DNA of 7,183 bases from Armatimonadota bacterium (GCA_011773575.1 WVXJ01000076.1:20300-27482), one strand, 5' to 3'. Positions 1 through 6,103 are shown, counted from the first letter of the stretch. The notes: generated from the sequence alone by a model not told the origin. Made by a program: numbers and translations.

Positions 1-147
1 TTCGTCTTGGAGGTCAACACCATTCCGGGCATGACCGGTGACCACAGCCTGGTTCCCTGCGCCGCCCTTGCCGCGGGGATGAGCTACTCTGCTCTGTTGG
101 ACGAGATTATTCGATTTGCTCTTGAGGAGAAGGCTGATGGGCGGTGA
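1..147 (+). CDS. ddl: D-alanine--D-alanine ligase, C-terminal end (5' end outside window)
   Basis: Only the last 48 codons are present; the window opens inside the gene and the TGA stop is at 145-147. The translation starts FVLEVNTIPGMT and continues HSLVP and AA..AG, which is the end of the ATP-grasp domain of Ddl. In the family the Glu and Asn of the EVNT motif bind the catalytic Mg2+ ions, and the PGMT..SL segment lines the D-Ala site. The enzyme makes D-Ala-D-Ala in the cytoplasm for the pentapeptide stem. One residue appears to be added between PGMT and HSLVP (GD where one residue is usual). The stop codon lies inside the start of ftsQ (11-base overlap), so translation of the two is probably coupled. 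The family call is firm for such a short piece; substrate specificity (D-Ala versus D-Lac or D-Ser) cannot be judged, because the deciding residues lie outside the window. Confidence 0.9.
   Translation, partial: FVLEVNTIPGMTGDHSLVPCAALAAGMSYSALLDEIIRFALEEKADGR
125..129 (+). promoter_or_regulatory. Ribosome binding site of ftsQ inside the ddl end
   Basis: AGGAG at 125-129 sits 7 bases before the ATG at 137 and lies within the last codons of ddl. This decides the ftsQ start in favour of ATG 137 over the in-frame TTG at 116, which has no such site upstream. Confidence 0.7.
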
Positions 148-973
148 CTCTTCCAAGACGAGGGGCAAGCGGCGTAAGAGCAGCGCTTCTCGCTTGCTGA
201 GAGGGTCTTCGGGGCTCGAGTTCTCGCCTCGCAGCCGGGGTCGGCCCGGCCGTTCCCGCCGTTTACGCTTCAGAAGGGCACTCTTGTGCATCGTGGTCTT
301 GCTGAGTATTGTTCTTGCCGCGGAGTGCGCGGTTGCGCTTTTCACTTCGCATCGTTTCGCGCTGCGGGAGGTAAAGGTGGAGGGAGTCTCTGAATCCGCT
401 CTCCCTCTCGTACTCAAACATGCCCCCTCCCCCGGCCCGAATCTCTTCTCTCTTCCCGGGCGTCAGATTGCCTCCAAGATTCAGGCTCTCTCTTTTGTTG
501 AGGAAGTCGACTTGAAAAGACGGCCCTTCGGAACCTTAATAATAAGAGTGAAAGAACGCCGTCCTATCGCCTATCTGAAGCAGAAAGGGCAGACGGTCTT
601 TGTAGATGGCGCAGGCATCGCCTTCCTTCTTCAGGAGACGATTCCCGGAGGAATTCCTGAGCTCAGCGGTATCGAAATCAGCGCCGAGAGCATCGGCCGT
701 CCGATTTCCGGCACAAAGGCGACTGCATTGTGCAAGGGTTTGGCCGCCCTGACGAAGAATTCTACCATAAAGGCAAAGAGGCTGGTTGTGGATGAGCGCG
801 GCTGGCTTACGGCTCATTTGGTTTCGGGCACTGAACTGCGCCTGGGACCGGCTCAACAGCTGGAGGAGAAACTGCGCGTGGTGGAGGCGGTGCTCGCCTC
901 TTCAGGGGCCTCTCGACCGGCGGAGTACTTCGATGTTTCCGTACTGGAGGCCGCAGTGTGGAAGCCGCGCTGA
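137..973 (+). CDS. ftsQ: Cell division protein FtsQ/DivIB
   Basis: A 278-residue bitopic membrane protein of the divisome, which links early and late division proteins through FtsL and FtsB (DivIC). Residues 1-47 form a very basic cytoplasmic tail (KRRK, then RRLRFRR just before the membrane). Residues 48-70 are one hydrophobic helix (ALLCIVVLLSIVLAAE onward). Residues 73-145 form the POTRA domain: FALREVKVEG at its start, then SFVEEVDLKRRPFGTLIIRV, ending in ERRPIAYL, the family's ExxPxAxx signature. The rest is the extracytoplasmic beta domain, including VFVDGAGIAFL. The length is normal for the family. ATG 137 was chosen because AGGAG precedes it by 7 bases; it overlaps ddl by 11 bases. 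Its place directly after ddl matches the classical dcw order. FtsQ and DivIB are orthologues, and the name depends on lineage. Confidence 0.93.
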   Translation: MGGDSSKTRGKRRKSSASRLLRGSSGLEFSPRSRGRPGRSRRLRFRRALLCIVVLLSIVLAAECAVALFTSHRFALREVKVEGVSESALPLVLKHAPSPGPNLFSLPGRQIASKIQALSFVEEVDLKRRPFGTLIIRVKERRPIAYLKQKGQTVFVDGAGIAFLLQETIPGGIPELSGIEISAESIGRPISGTKATALCKGLAALTKNSTIKAKRLVVDERGWLTAHLVSGTELRLGPAQQLEEKLRVVEAVLASSGASRPAEYFDVSVLEAAVWKPR

Positions 974-1003
974 AGGTTGGCGCGGCGGACAGGGTATTCG
1001 GGC

Positions 1004-1852
1004 ATGAAAAAGGATGAAGCACATCTCGATCGCGCCAGGATGCACTGGATTCTTAGTCTGGCGGGTATCTGCCTGGTAATGGGCGCCCTCTTGGCCATCC
1101 AGGTGCGCTCTCGCACCCCGGAGGAGCGGCTCCTTTCCACGCGGTTCGGAGTGACAGGAGGAGGTCCTCTCGGCGCTCTCAGCCAGGTCTTGGCGGCCAC
1201 CCAAGAACAGGTGGAAGATCAGGCGGAAGAGATCGCCGCTCAGCGCGAGCTAATCACTCAATATGAAGAACACATGGCGAAAGAGAAAGATATCGTCAAA
1301 CCCATGGCGGAACAGTTGGCGAATGCCAAGGTGGCGCTGGGGCTGACCGCGGTGAAAGGGCCCGGCATAGTTCTGGAGGTGGATGATTCCATACTGAAAC
1401 TGGGGGAGGATCTGCATCAGTATGCGCAAACCGGGCTGCTGATCCACGATAATGATCTTCTGCGGATCATGAATGAACTGTGGGCGGCCGGCGCGGAGGC
1501 CATCTCCTTGAATGACCAGCGTCTCGTAGGAGGCACCGCCATCCGCTGCAGCGGGCCCACTACCCAGGTCAACAGCGTGCCCATCGCCGCACCTTACAAG
1601 TTCATCGCCCTGGGAGATCCGGATACCCTCGCCGGCGCGCTGAATATTCCCGGAGGGGTACTGGAGAACCTTCGCCTGGTGCAGTTTCCCATCAAACTGG
1701 AGAAGAGTACAGAACTGGTTGTACCGGCTGTTCCAACCGCTAAGAAGTTCAAGTACGCTCGCCCTGTCGAGACAAGCGCCTCGACAGAGACAGATTCCAC
1801 TTCTCCGCATGCCGTGAGCGATACGCGCAAGCGGCGAGCCGCAGGCAAATAA
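1004..1852 (+). CDS. DUF881 family membrane protein (YlxW/YlxX-like)
   Basis: A 282-residue protein with a short cytoplasmic N-terminus, one membrane helix (about residues 14-34), a glutamate/glutamine-rich stretch likely to form a coiled coil (about 60-112), then the DUF881 domain (about 118-235). Family hallmarks are readable: VKGPGIVLEVDDS, LLIHDNDLLRIMNELWAAGA, EAISLNDQRL, AIRCSGP and ALGDPDTLAGAL followed by NIPGG. The tail (about 249-282) is Ser/Thr-rich and ends in a basic cluster (RKRRAAGK). Its biochemical role is not established; members commonly sit beside Sbp and division genes, as here. ATG 1004 is preferred (AGGG 9 bases upstream) over the in-frame TTG at 977, which has AAGG touching it with no spacer. 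It begins 30 bases after ftsQ. Confidence 0.9.
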   Translation: MKKDEAHLDRARMHWILSLAGICLVMGALLAIQVRSRTPEERLLSTRFGVTGGGPLGALSQVLAATQEQVEDQAEEIAAQRELITQYEEHMAKEKDIVKPMAEQLANAKVALGLTAVKGPGIVLEVDDSILKLGEDLHQYAQTGLLIHDNDLLRIMNELWAAGAEAISLNDQRLVGGTAIRCSGPTTQVNSVPIAAPYKFIALGDPDTLAGALNIPGGVLENLRLVQFPIKLEKSTELVVPAVPTAKKFKYARPVETSASTETDSTSPHAVSDTRKRRAAGK

Positions 1853-1867
1853 CCCGGAGGTGCTGAA

Positions 1868-2242
1868 GTGTTCTTGATCCCCGTCCTCGCATTGGTCATT
1901 GGCTTTCTTCTGGTCTACAGTCTGCATATTGACGTATCGGCTTCTTATGCCGATTATCTCGCCATCGCCATTCTCGCCGGCCTGGATTCTATTACAGGGG
2001 GCATTCGCTCTAAGCTGGAGGAGAACTTCGAAGAGTATATCTTCACCACGGGCTTCTTTGTGAATATGGCGCTGGCCGCTTTGCTCGCCTACACTGGAGA
2101 TCGCATGGGGATTAATCTCTACCTGGCGGTAGTGGTCGCTCTCGGGGTGCGCATTTTCCAAAATCTAGGCCGCATCCGCGGCCATCTGACGGCACGCCTT
2201 CTTCACCGACGCCTCTCCGCCTCGGAGGCGGAAAAGATTTGA
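1868..2242 (+). CDS. sbp: Small basic protein Sbp (DUF1290)
   Basis: A 124-residue integral membrane protein with four hydrophobic stretches (about 1-19, 28-43, 60-77 and 83-97) and a basic C-terminal tail (GRIRGHLTARLLHRR). Conserved family blocks are clear: YADYLAIAILAGLDSITGGI, then EEYIFTTGFFVN, LLAYTGDRMGINLYLA and VALGVRIFQNL. The homologue in Bacillus is called small basic protein and lies in the ylx genes next to ftsA; its function is unknown. Translation starts at GTG 1868, chosen because GGAGG at 1856-1860 precedes it by 7 bases and the N-terminus matches the family. It begins 15 bases after the DUF881 gene, the usual pairing. The tail runs about 20 residues past the conserved QNL block. 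The family call is firm; the function is not. Confidence 0.93.
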   Translation: MFLIPVLALVIGFLLVYSLHIDVSASYADYLAIAILAGLDSITGGIRSKLEENFEEYIFTTGFFVNMALAALLAYTGDRMGINLYLAVVVALGVRIFQNLGRIRGHLTARLLHRRLSASEAEKI

Positions 2243-2272
2243 AACAAGGTGGAAGGTTGAGAGCAGTTCGTA

Positions 2273-3634
2273 ATGTTCAAGCTGTCAGTGGACGATATTG
2301 TGAGCAACGGAAACCTGATTCTTGGTATTGATCTTGGGACGAACAAGGTTGCTGCGCTGTTGGGGCGCTTGGATGGCGGCAAACTGAGCCTTGACCGGGT
2401 GGGGCTGGCACCTTCGCAAGGTTTGCGGCGAGGGGAAATCGTTGATCTGGAAAAAGCGGCTTCCTCAATCAGCCAAGCGATCGACGGTCTGAATGCCCGC
2501 CGGCCCAAAGGCATTGCGACCTCAGTAGACCGCTCTGTCGCGGTCCCGAGGATTCCGCACCGGGCCTGGGTGGGGATTACCGGTGACCATGTACGCTGTT
2601 TCAACCCGCGGGCGGATATCCCCATATCCCGTCCCGGGAGGGCTGTTTCTCCGCGTGATGTGGAACAGGTGATGCGGGCTGCCGTTGGATCTCTTGAACT
2701 CCCCTCCGGACATGAAGTAGTACATGTGATAGCACGCAGTTTCGCGGTTGACACCTCCGGTAACTCCAGCCCGAAATCGGCGAAAGACGCCTCTATCGAG
2801 CATACTCCCATTTTTTGTAACAGTATCGCCAATCCCGTGGGTATGGCGGCGAGACGGCTGGAGGTGCAAGCCCATGTCGTTACCGCTTCTACCACCTCTC
2901 TCGGGCATTTGGAGCGTTGCATGGAGGAGGCCGGTCTGGGCGTGGAGGGGGTTGTCTTGGAGCCTCTCGCCTCGGCGGACGCCGTCCTCAGTGAGGCGGA
3001 GCGAGACCTTGGAACCGTCCTGCTGGATATCGGCGCGGGCACTACGGATATGGCCATTCTCGTGGACGGCTCCGTCTGCTGCACAGCCGCAGTCCCCATA
3101 GGGGGGCGTCATATAACGCGTGATCTCGCCGTAGGTTTGGAGATTGATGTGGAAGAAGCGGAGGCGCTCAAGATCGCCAAAGGGTGCGCCTTGGTTGATA
3201 TGGTGGGAGCGAACGAGAAAGTTACCGTTAATATCCTCTCCGCGGAGGGTCCTCGCCAGATTCCGCGGCGGCTGCTGGCGCAGATTATTCAGCCCAGAGC
3301 CGCGGAGATGGTTTCTCTGGTAAAAGACCAGATGGTGCGCTCCGGATATTTCCATCGTCTTTCCATCGGCGCGGTACTGACCGGCGGGGGTTCTCAGTTG
3401 GAAGGCATCCTTCCACTTGCGAAACAGATATTCGGGCTTCCCGTTCGTCTCGGCAGACCCTCTGCCAGAGGGCCTGCGAACCTGAAAGATCCTCGTCTCT
3501 CCACCAGCGTAGGGCTTTTGTTGTATGGCTCCCAAGAACAGGTCCACTCCACCCCGGTTTCCGCCTGGTCACGGGCAAAGCCGAACCTCGGGACCCGCGT
3601 TCTCGGATGGTGGAAACATCTCTTCGGGCCTTGA
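2273..3634 (+). CDS. ftsA: Cell division protein FtsA
   Basis: An actin-like ATPase, 453 residues, that tethers FtsZ filaments to the membrane and recruits later divisome proteins. Visible in order: phosphate-1 loop LGIDLGTNKVAAL (17-29), domain 1C region (about 85-205, with WVGITGDHV and NPVGMAARRLEV), phosphate-2 loop LLDIGAGTTDMAI (250-262), GGRHITRDLAVGL (277-289), and adenosine loop VLTGGGSQLEGI (368-379). The last residues, VLGWWKHLFGP, form the amphipathic membrane-targeting helix. It is longer than most FtsA (about 400-420) because of extra residues near 76-95 and 160-185, plus a linker before the last helix. Start: ATG 2273 is the first in-frame start after a stop at 2258 and has only weak Shine-Dalgarno-like sequence; in-frame GTGs at 2288 and 2300 are alternatives. 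No ftsZ follows, which is unusual. Confidence 0.95.
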   Translation: MFKLSVDDIVSNGNLILGIDLGTNKVAALLGRLDGGKLSLDRVGLAPSQGLRRGEIVDLEKAASSISQAIDGLNARRPKGIATSVDRSVAVPRIPHRAWVGITGDHVRCFNPRADIPISRPGRAVSPRDVEQVMRAAVGSLELPSGHEVVHVIARSFAVDTSGNSSPKSAKDASIEHTPIFCNSIANPVGMAARRLEVQAHVVTASTTSLGHLERCMEEAGLGVEGVVLEPLASADAVLSEAERDLGTVLLDIGAGTTDMAILVDGSVCCTAAVPIGGRHITRDLAVGLEIDVEEAEALKIAKGCALVDMVGANEKVTVNILSAEGPRQIPRRLLAQIIQPRAAEMVSLVKDQMVRSGYFHRLSIGAVLTGGGSQLEGILPLAKQIFGLPVRLGRPSARGPANLKDPRLSTSVGLLLYGSQEQVHSTPVSAWSRAKPNLGTRVLGWWKHLFGP

Positions 3635-3658
3635 GCCCTCCCCAAGCCAAGGGCGGAT

Positions 3659-3940
3659 ATGTCGGGCCAACTGATAGTCGAGAAGATCAGCGTTGAGTTC
3701 GACCACAAACCCGGTCCCCCTGTTCGTTTCATTTGGCGTGGTCGGACTTATCTCATTGAACGGGTGATGAAGACCTGGGCCGATTATGGCTTTGGCACTC
3801 TCGCCAGAGGGCGTCGCTGGTGGCAGCGGCGCCACCGCAACTATTATCAAGTGGTCACTGAAGAGGGTGAGGAATTCGAGTTCTACCTTGACCGGGGCAA
3901 GAAAGAATGGATACTCTATCGCAGACTCTCCGGCGAATAG
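3659..3940 (+). CDS. Small basic DUF6504-like protein of unknown function
   Basis: A 93-residue soluble protein with no signal peptide or membrane helix. It is rich in aromatic and basic residues: PVRFIWRGRTYLIERVMKTW (21-40), RRWWQRRHRNYYQV (52-65), EFEFYLDRGKKEWILYRR (72-89). The pattern of a W-R-G-R-x-Y segment, a later W-W with R/Y, and an ending of Y.D....W.L.R resembles DUF6504, small proteins known mainly from actinobacteria; I recognise this by pattern only. The predicted fold is a small beta-rich domain. ATG 3659 has AAGGG at 3649-3653, 5 bases upstream. It lies 24 bases after ftsA and 57 before the chosen murG start, all in one direction, so it is probably co-transcribed with division genes. 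The high Arg/Trp content would suit nucleic acid or ligand binding, but nothing shows this. That the gene is real is well supported; its role is unknown. Confidence 0.78.
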   Translation: MSGQLIVEKISVEFDHKPGPPVRFIWRGRTYLIERVMKTWADYGFGTLARGRRWWQRRHRNYYQVVTEEGEEFEFYLDRGKKEWILYRRLSGE

Positions 3941-3982
3941 CAGCCGCAGACTTCGTCGGTCATGCTCTTTCGGCGGACCATG

Positions 3983-3987
3983 AAGGG
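3983..3987 (+). promoter_or_regulatory. Shine-Dalgarno-like site that favours the murG GTG start
   Basis: AAGGG at 3983-3987, extended as AGGGTGA to 3990, ends 7-10 bases before GTG 3998. The in-frame ATGs at 3962 and 3980 have no comparable site; 3980 has only GGCGG, 3 bases away. This is modest evidence for the GTG start. Confidence 0.4.
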
Positions 3988-3997
3988 TGAACCTGCT

Positions 3998-5188
3998 GTG
4001 TCCGGTCTCTCTGTCGTCTTCACCGGTGGCGGCACCGGTGGACATCTTTATCCGGCTCTGGCGCTGGCGACGAGGCTGCGGGAACTCGACGCCGATTCCC
4101 GAATCTTGTTCATCGGCACGGCCAGATTGGAGGCGACGAAAGTTCCGGCGGCAGGATTCCCTCTCAAAATCATCGCGGTGCGCGGCCTTACCGGGCCCTG
4201 GAGTTTCTCTGCTCTGCTCCGCAAACTGCACTCCGCGCTCCTGCTTGCATTGGGAATCCCGCTGTGGCAGGCGATGTTCGCGCTGTGGCGATTCAAGCCA
4301 GATGTCGTGGTCGGCACCGGCGGCTATGTCTGTGGGCCCGTCACCCTCGCCGCCAGGCTGATGGGGATCCCCTCTCTCAGTGTAGAGCAGAACATCCGGC
4401 CCGGCCTGACCACTCGCATTCTCGCCCGCCTGGTGGATGTCGCCGCTCTGGTAACAGAGGAATCGCTTTCCCTTTATCCCCTTCCAAAGGCACGTTTCGC
4501 CCGCCACGGGAAACCCAAACTTGTGGTGACCGGCAATCCGGTGAGGTCGGAGATTCTCTCCGCGCGGAGAGGAGAAGGGCTGGCTGCTTTCGGGCTCGGC
4601 GCGGAAAGGCGGACTCTGCTCATCTATGGAGGCAGCCTGGGATCACCGATCATTAACCGCGTGTCTCTGCAAGCATTAGAGATGTTGGCAGATGAGTATT
4701 GGTTTCGCAGCGGCATCCAGGTTCTGCACGTGACCGGCAAGCCATCTTCTCCGGCGGGGGCTCCACCGGAGCAAACCGAACTGGGCGAGATCGCCCGGCG
4801 TGCAAGACTCCGCTACCAGGCTCACCCCTATCTGGATAACCTGCCGCTGGCTCTGGCGGCGGCTGATTTGGCCATCTGTCGCGGCGGTGGAACCACGATC
4901 GCCGAACTCAGCGCCAGAGGTCTGCCCGCCATCATCGTCCCCTGGCCGGGGGCGGCAAATAACGAACAGTATTTCAATTCCAAGCCCTTGGCGCAGGCGG
5001 GAGGCGCCATCCTGATGAGAGAGGATGAACTCACCCCAGGCCGGCTTGCGGCAGCATTGAAAGACTTGCTGCGGAACCCCGCGCGCCTGGAGAAGATGTC
5101 GGAGGCAAGCCGCTCCTTGGGCCGGCCCAAGGCAACCGATGAGATAATCGCGCTTGTGCGGAAATTGGCCTCTGGTAGACAGGGGTAA
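3998..5188 (+). CDS. murG: UDP-GlcNAc:undecaprenyl-PP-MurNAc-pentapeptide GlcNAc transferase MurG
   Basis: A GT-B glycosyltransferase of the inner membrane face that adds GlcNAc to lipid I to give lipid II. Numbering from GTG 3998 (396 residues): N-terminal glycine-rich loop TGGGTGGHLYPALALA (9-24), VVVGTGGYVCGPV (103-115), EQNIRPGLT (130-138), VTGNPVRSEI (177-186), C-domain loop IYGGSLGS (209-216), LHVTGK (243-248), CRGGGTTIAEL (294-304) and PWPGAANNEQYFN (315-327). The start is uncertain: ATGs at 3962 and 3980 are in frame, but GTG 3998 has the better ribosome site and gives the usual short lead before GGTGGH. Several family positions differ (RGGG for the usual R[SA]GA, EQ for HQ, GGSLGS for GGSxGA), yet the fold and substrate motifs are intact. 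It is slightly longer than most MurG. It ends the + strand run, 15 bases from the convergent murI. Confidence 0.93.
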   Translation: MSGLSVVFTGGGTGGHLYPALALATRLRELDADSRILFIGTARLEATKVPAAGFPLKIIAVRGLTGPWSFSALLRKLHSALLLALGIPLWQAMFALWRFKPDVVVGTGGYVCGPVTLAARLMGIPSLSVEQNIRPGLTTRILARLVDVAALVTEESLSLYPLPKARFARHGKPKLVVTGNPVRSEILSARRGEGLAAFGLGAERRTLLIYGGSLGSPIINRVSLQALEMLADEYWFRSGIQVLHVTGKPSSPAGAPPEQTELGEIARRARLRYQAHPYLDNLPLALAAADLAICRGGGTTIAELSARGLPAIIVPWPGAANNEQYFNSKPLAQAGGAILMREDELTPGRLAAALKDLLRNPARLEKMSEASRSLGRPKATDEIIALVRKLASGRQG

Positions 5189-5216
5189 AGGAGACCCACA
5201 CCCCTACTTCCAGAGG
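5169..5216. terminator. Imperfect long hairpin across the convergent murG and murI stops
   Basis: CCTCTGG at 5169-5175 is the exact reverse complement of CCAGAGG at 5210-5216. Nested inside, AGGGGT at 5181-5186 pairs exactly with ACCCCT at 5200-5205, leaving an internal loop and a 13-base apical loop. The structure covers both stop codons and the whole 15-base gap between convergent genes, the right place for a bidirectional terminator or a 3'-end stabiliser. Neither strand has a clear T tract after it, so it is not a canonical intrinsic terminator. Confidence 0.4.
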
Positions 5217-6016
5217 GAGGCGGATTCAATATTCTCGATGGGTTGGCCCAGGAAACGGGCGCCGACAGTCTTTATGCTGGTGGGGTCACCGCTGGCGAAG
5301 AAGCGATGGGCGGATGCATCGGGAGTGCCGGGATTGACGAGTTTCGCCTCCCGCAGGGCGGCGGCCACTTCTTTGGCGGTTTCCTCGGCCGGGTCAATGA
5401 GGGTGATTTCCGGCCCCGCGATTTCCTGGATGAGCGGTCTGAGTAGAGGATATTGAGTGCACCCCAAAACCACGGTATCGACCCCGAATTGCAGCACAGG
5501 TTCCAGGTAACCGTTTGTCACTTGGCGAGTATGAGCGGAATTCAACTCTCCTTTTTCGACCAGAGGGACGAACTCCGGACAGGGTTGTTCTATCACCTCG
5601 AGGGCCGGCTTAAGCCCTCGCAAGGCGGAGGAATAGGCCGCGGTGGACACGGTGGCCTGGGTGGCGATAACCCCGATGCGGCTTTTTCGCGTGGCGCGCA
5701 AGGCGGCCTTCGCCCCAGGCTGGATGACACCAAAGATGAGGGGGCCGTGGCTCTCCCGTGCCGGCTCCAGGGCCACTGCGGAGGAGGTATTACAGCCCAT
5801 GATGACCGCCTTCGCCCCTTGCTCTATGAGGAAGGCGCTGATGTCGAGCGCGAAATCTTTAATTTGTTCCGGCGGACGCGGGCCGTAAGGAACATGGGCA
5901 GTATCGGCGAAGTAGAGCAGCCGTTCTCCAGGCAATAGATGAAGCAAAGCGCGGGCAACGGTAAGGCCTCCCACGCCGGAATCGAAGACACCGATAGGTG
6001 CGGTTGGATCTGTCAT
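5204..6016 (-). CDS. murI: Glutamate racemase
   Basis: A cofactor-independent racemase giving D-Glu for the second position of the peptidoglycan stem; cytoplasmic, 270 residues from ATG 6016. Motifs: GVFDSGVGGLTVARAL (9-24), YFADTAHVPYGPRP (35-48), MGCNTSSAVAL (73-83) with catalytic Cys75, IGVIATQATV (114-123), FVPLVEKG (149-156) with Glu154, and LGCTQYPLL (184-192) with catalytic Cys186. Two residues after Cys186 the family has His (GCTHYPLL); here it is Gln188, coded CAA. Asp12 and Asp38 are kept. The length is normal. An in-frame TTG at 6052 would add 12 residues encoded by a palindrome and is less likely, although AGGAG lies 13 bases before it; ATG 6016 has no clear ribosome site. It lies 87 bases after the amidase on the same strand and probably shares its transcript. 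Confidence 0.93.
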   Translation of the reverse strand: MTDPTAPIGVFDSGVGGLTVARALLHLLPGERLLYFADTAHVPYGPRPPEQIKDFALDISAFLIEQGAKAVIMGCNTSSAVALEPARESHGPLIFGVIQPGAKAALRATRKSRIGVIATQATVSTAAYSSALRGLKPALEVIEQPCPEFVPLVEKGELNSAHTRQVTNGYLEPVLQFGVDTVVLGCTQYPLLRPLIQEIAGPEITLIDPAEETAKEVAAALREAKLVNPGTPDASAHRFFASGDPTSIKTVGARFLGQPIENIESASLWK

Positions 6017-6028
6017 TGTAAAGCAGAT

Positions 6029-6049
6029 GGCAGGACACAAGGTCCTGCC
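6029..6049. repeat. Perfect 8-bp palindrome between the amidase and murI genes
   Basis: GGCAGGAC at 6029-6036 and GTCCTGCC at 6042-6049 are exact reverse complements around a 5-base loop. It lies 12 bases upstream of the murI ATG, between the amidase stop and murI. It is not followed by a T tract on either strand, so it is more like an intercistronic mRNA hairpin or one copy of a dispersed palindromic repeat than a terminator. A copy count across the genome is needed to tell. Confidence 0.6.
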
Positions 6050-6103
6050 CAACGAATAATTGCCGCTCCTATAGTATTTGACACAGATAAGGCGAGATAG
6101 ATT

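Noticed and set aside
116..136. TTG 116 as the ftsQ start.
   Set aside because: It would add seven residues with no ribosome site, whereas ATG 137 has AGGAG 7 bases upstream.
2216..2232. A 7-bp stem with a 3-base loop at the end of sbp, a possible terminator before ftsA.
   Set aside because: It lies in codons of the Sbp tail and is followed by AAAGATTT, not a T tract. ftsA begins soon after on the same strand, so termination here is unlikely.
2522..3547. A long open frame (341 codons) on the - strand opposite ftsA, and a similar one (303 codons) at 1250-2161.
   Set aside because: Their translations show no recognisable domain, and the + strand frames there are clear FtsA, DUF881 and Sbp. 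They are compositional shadows.
3635..3654. GCCCT and AGGGC could pair and hide the ribosome site of the DUF6504-like gene.
   Set aside because: Only 5 bp with a 10-base loop; expected by chance in GC-rich sequence.
6078..6083. TTGACA on the + strand, resembling a -35 box.
   Set aside because: No good -10 box follows at 16-18 bases, and it would drive transcription only antisense to the amidase gene.
6065..6100. A possible - strand promoter for murI with TACTAT as -10 box.
   Set aside because: The hexamer matches TATAAT at 4 of 6 positions and no TTGACA-like box lies 17 bases upstream.
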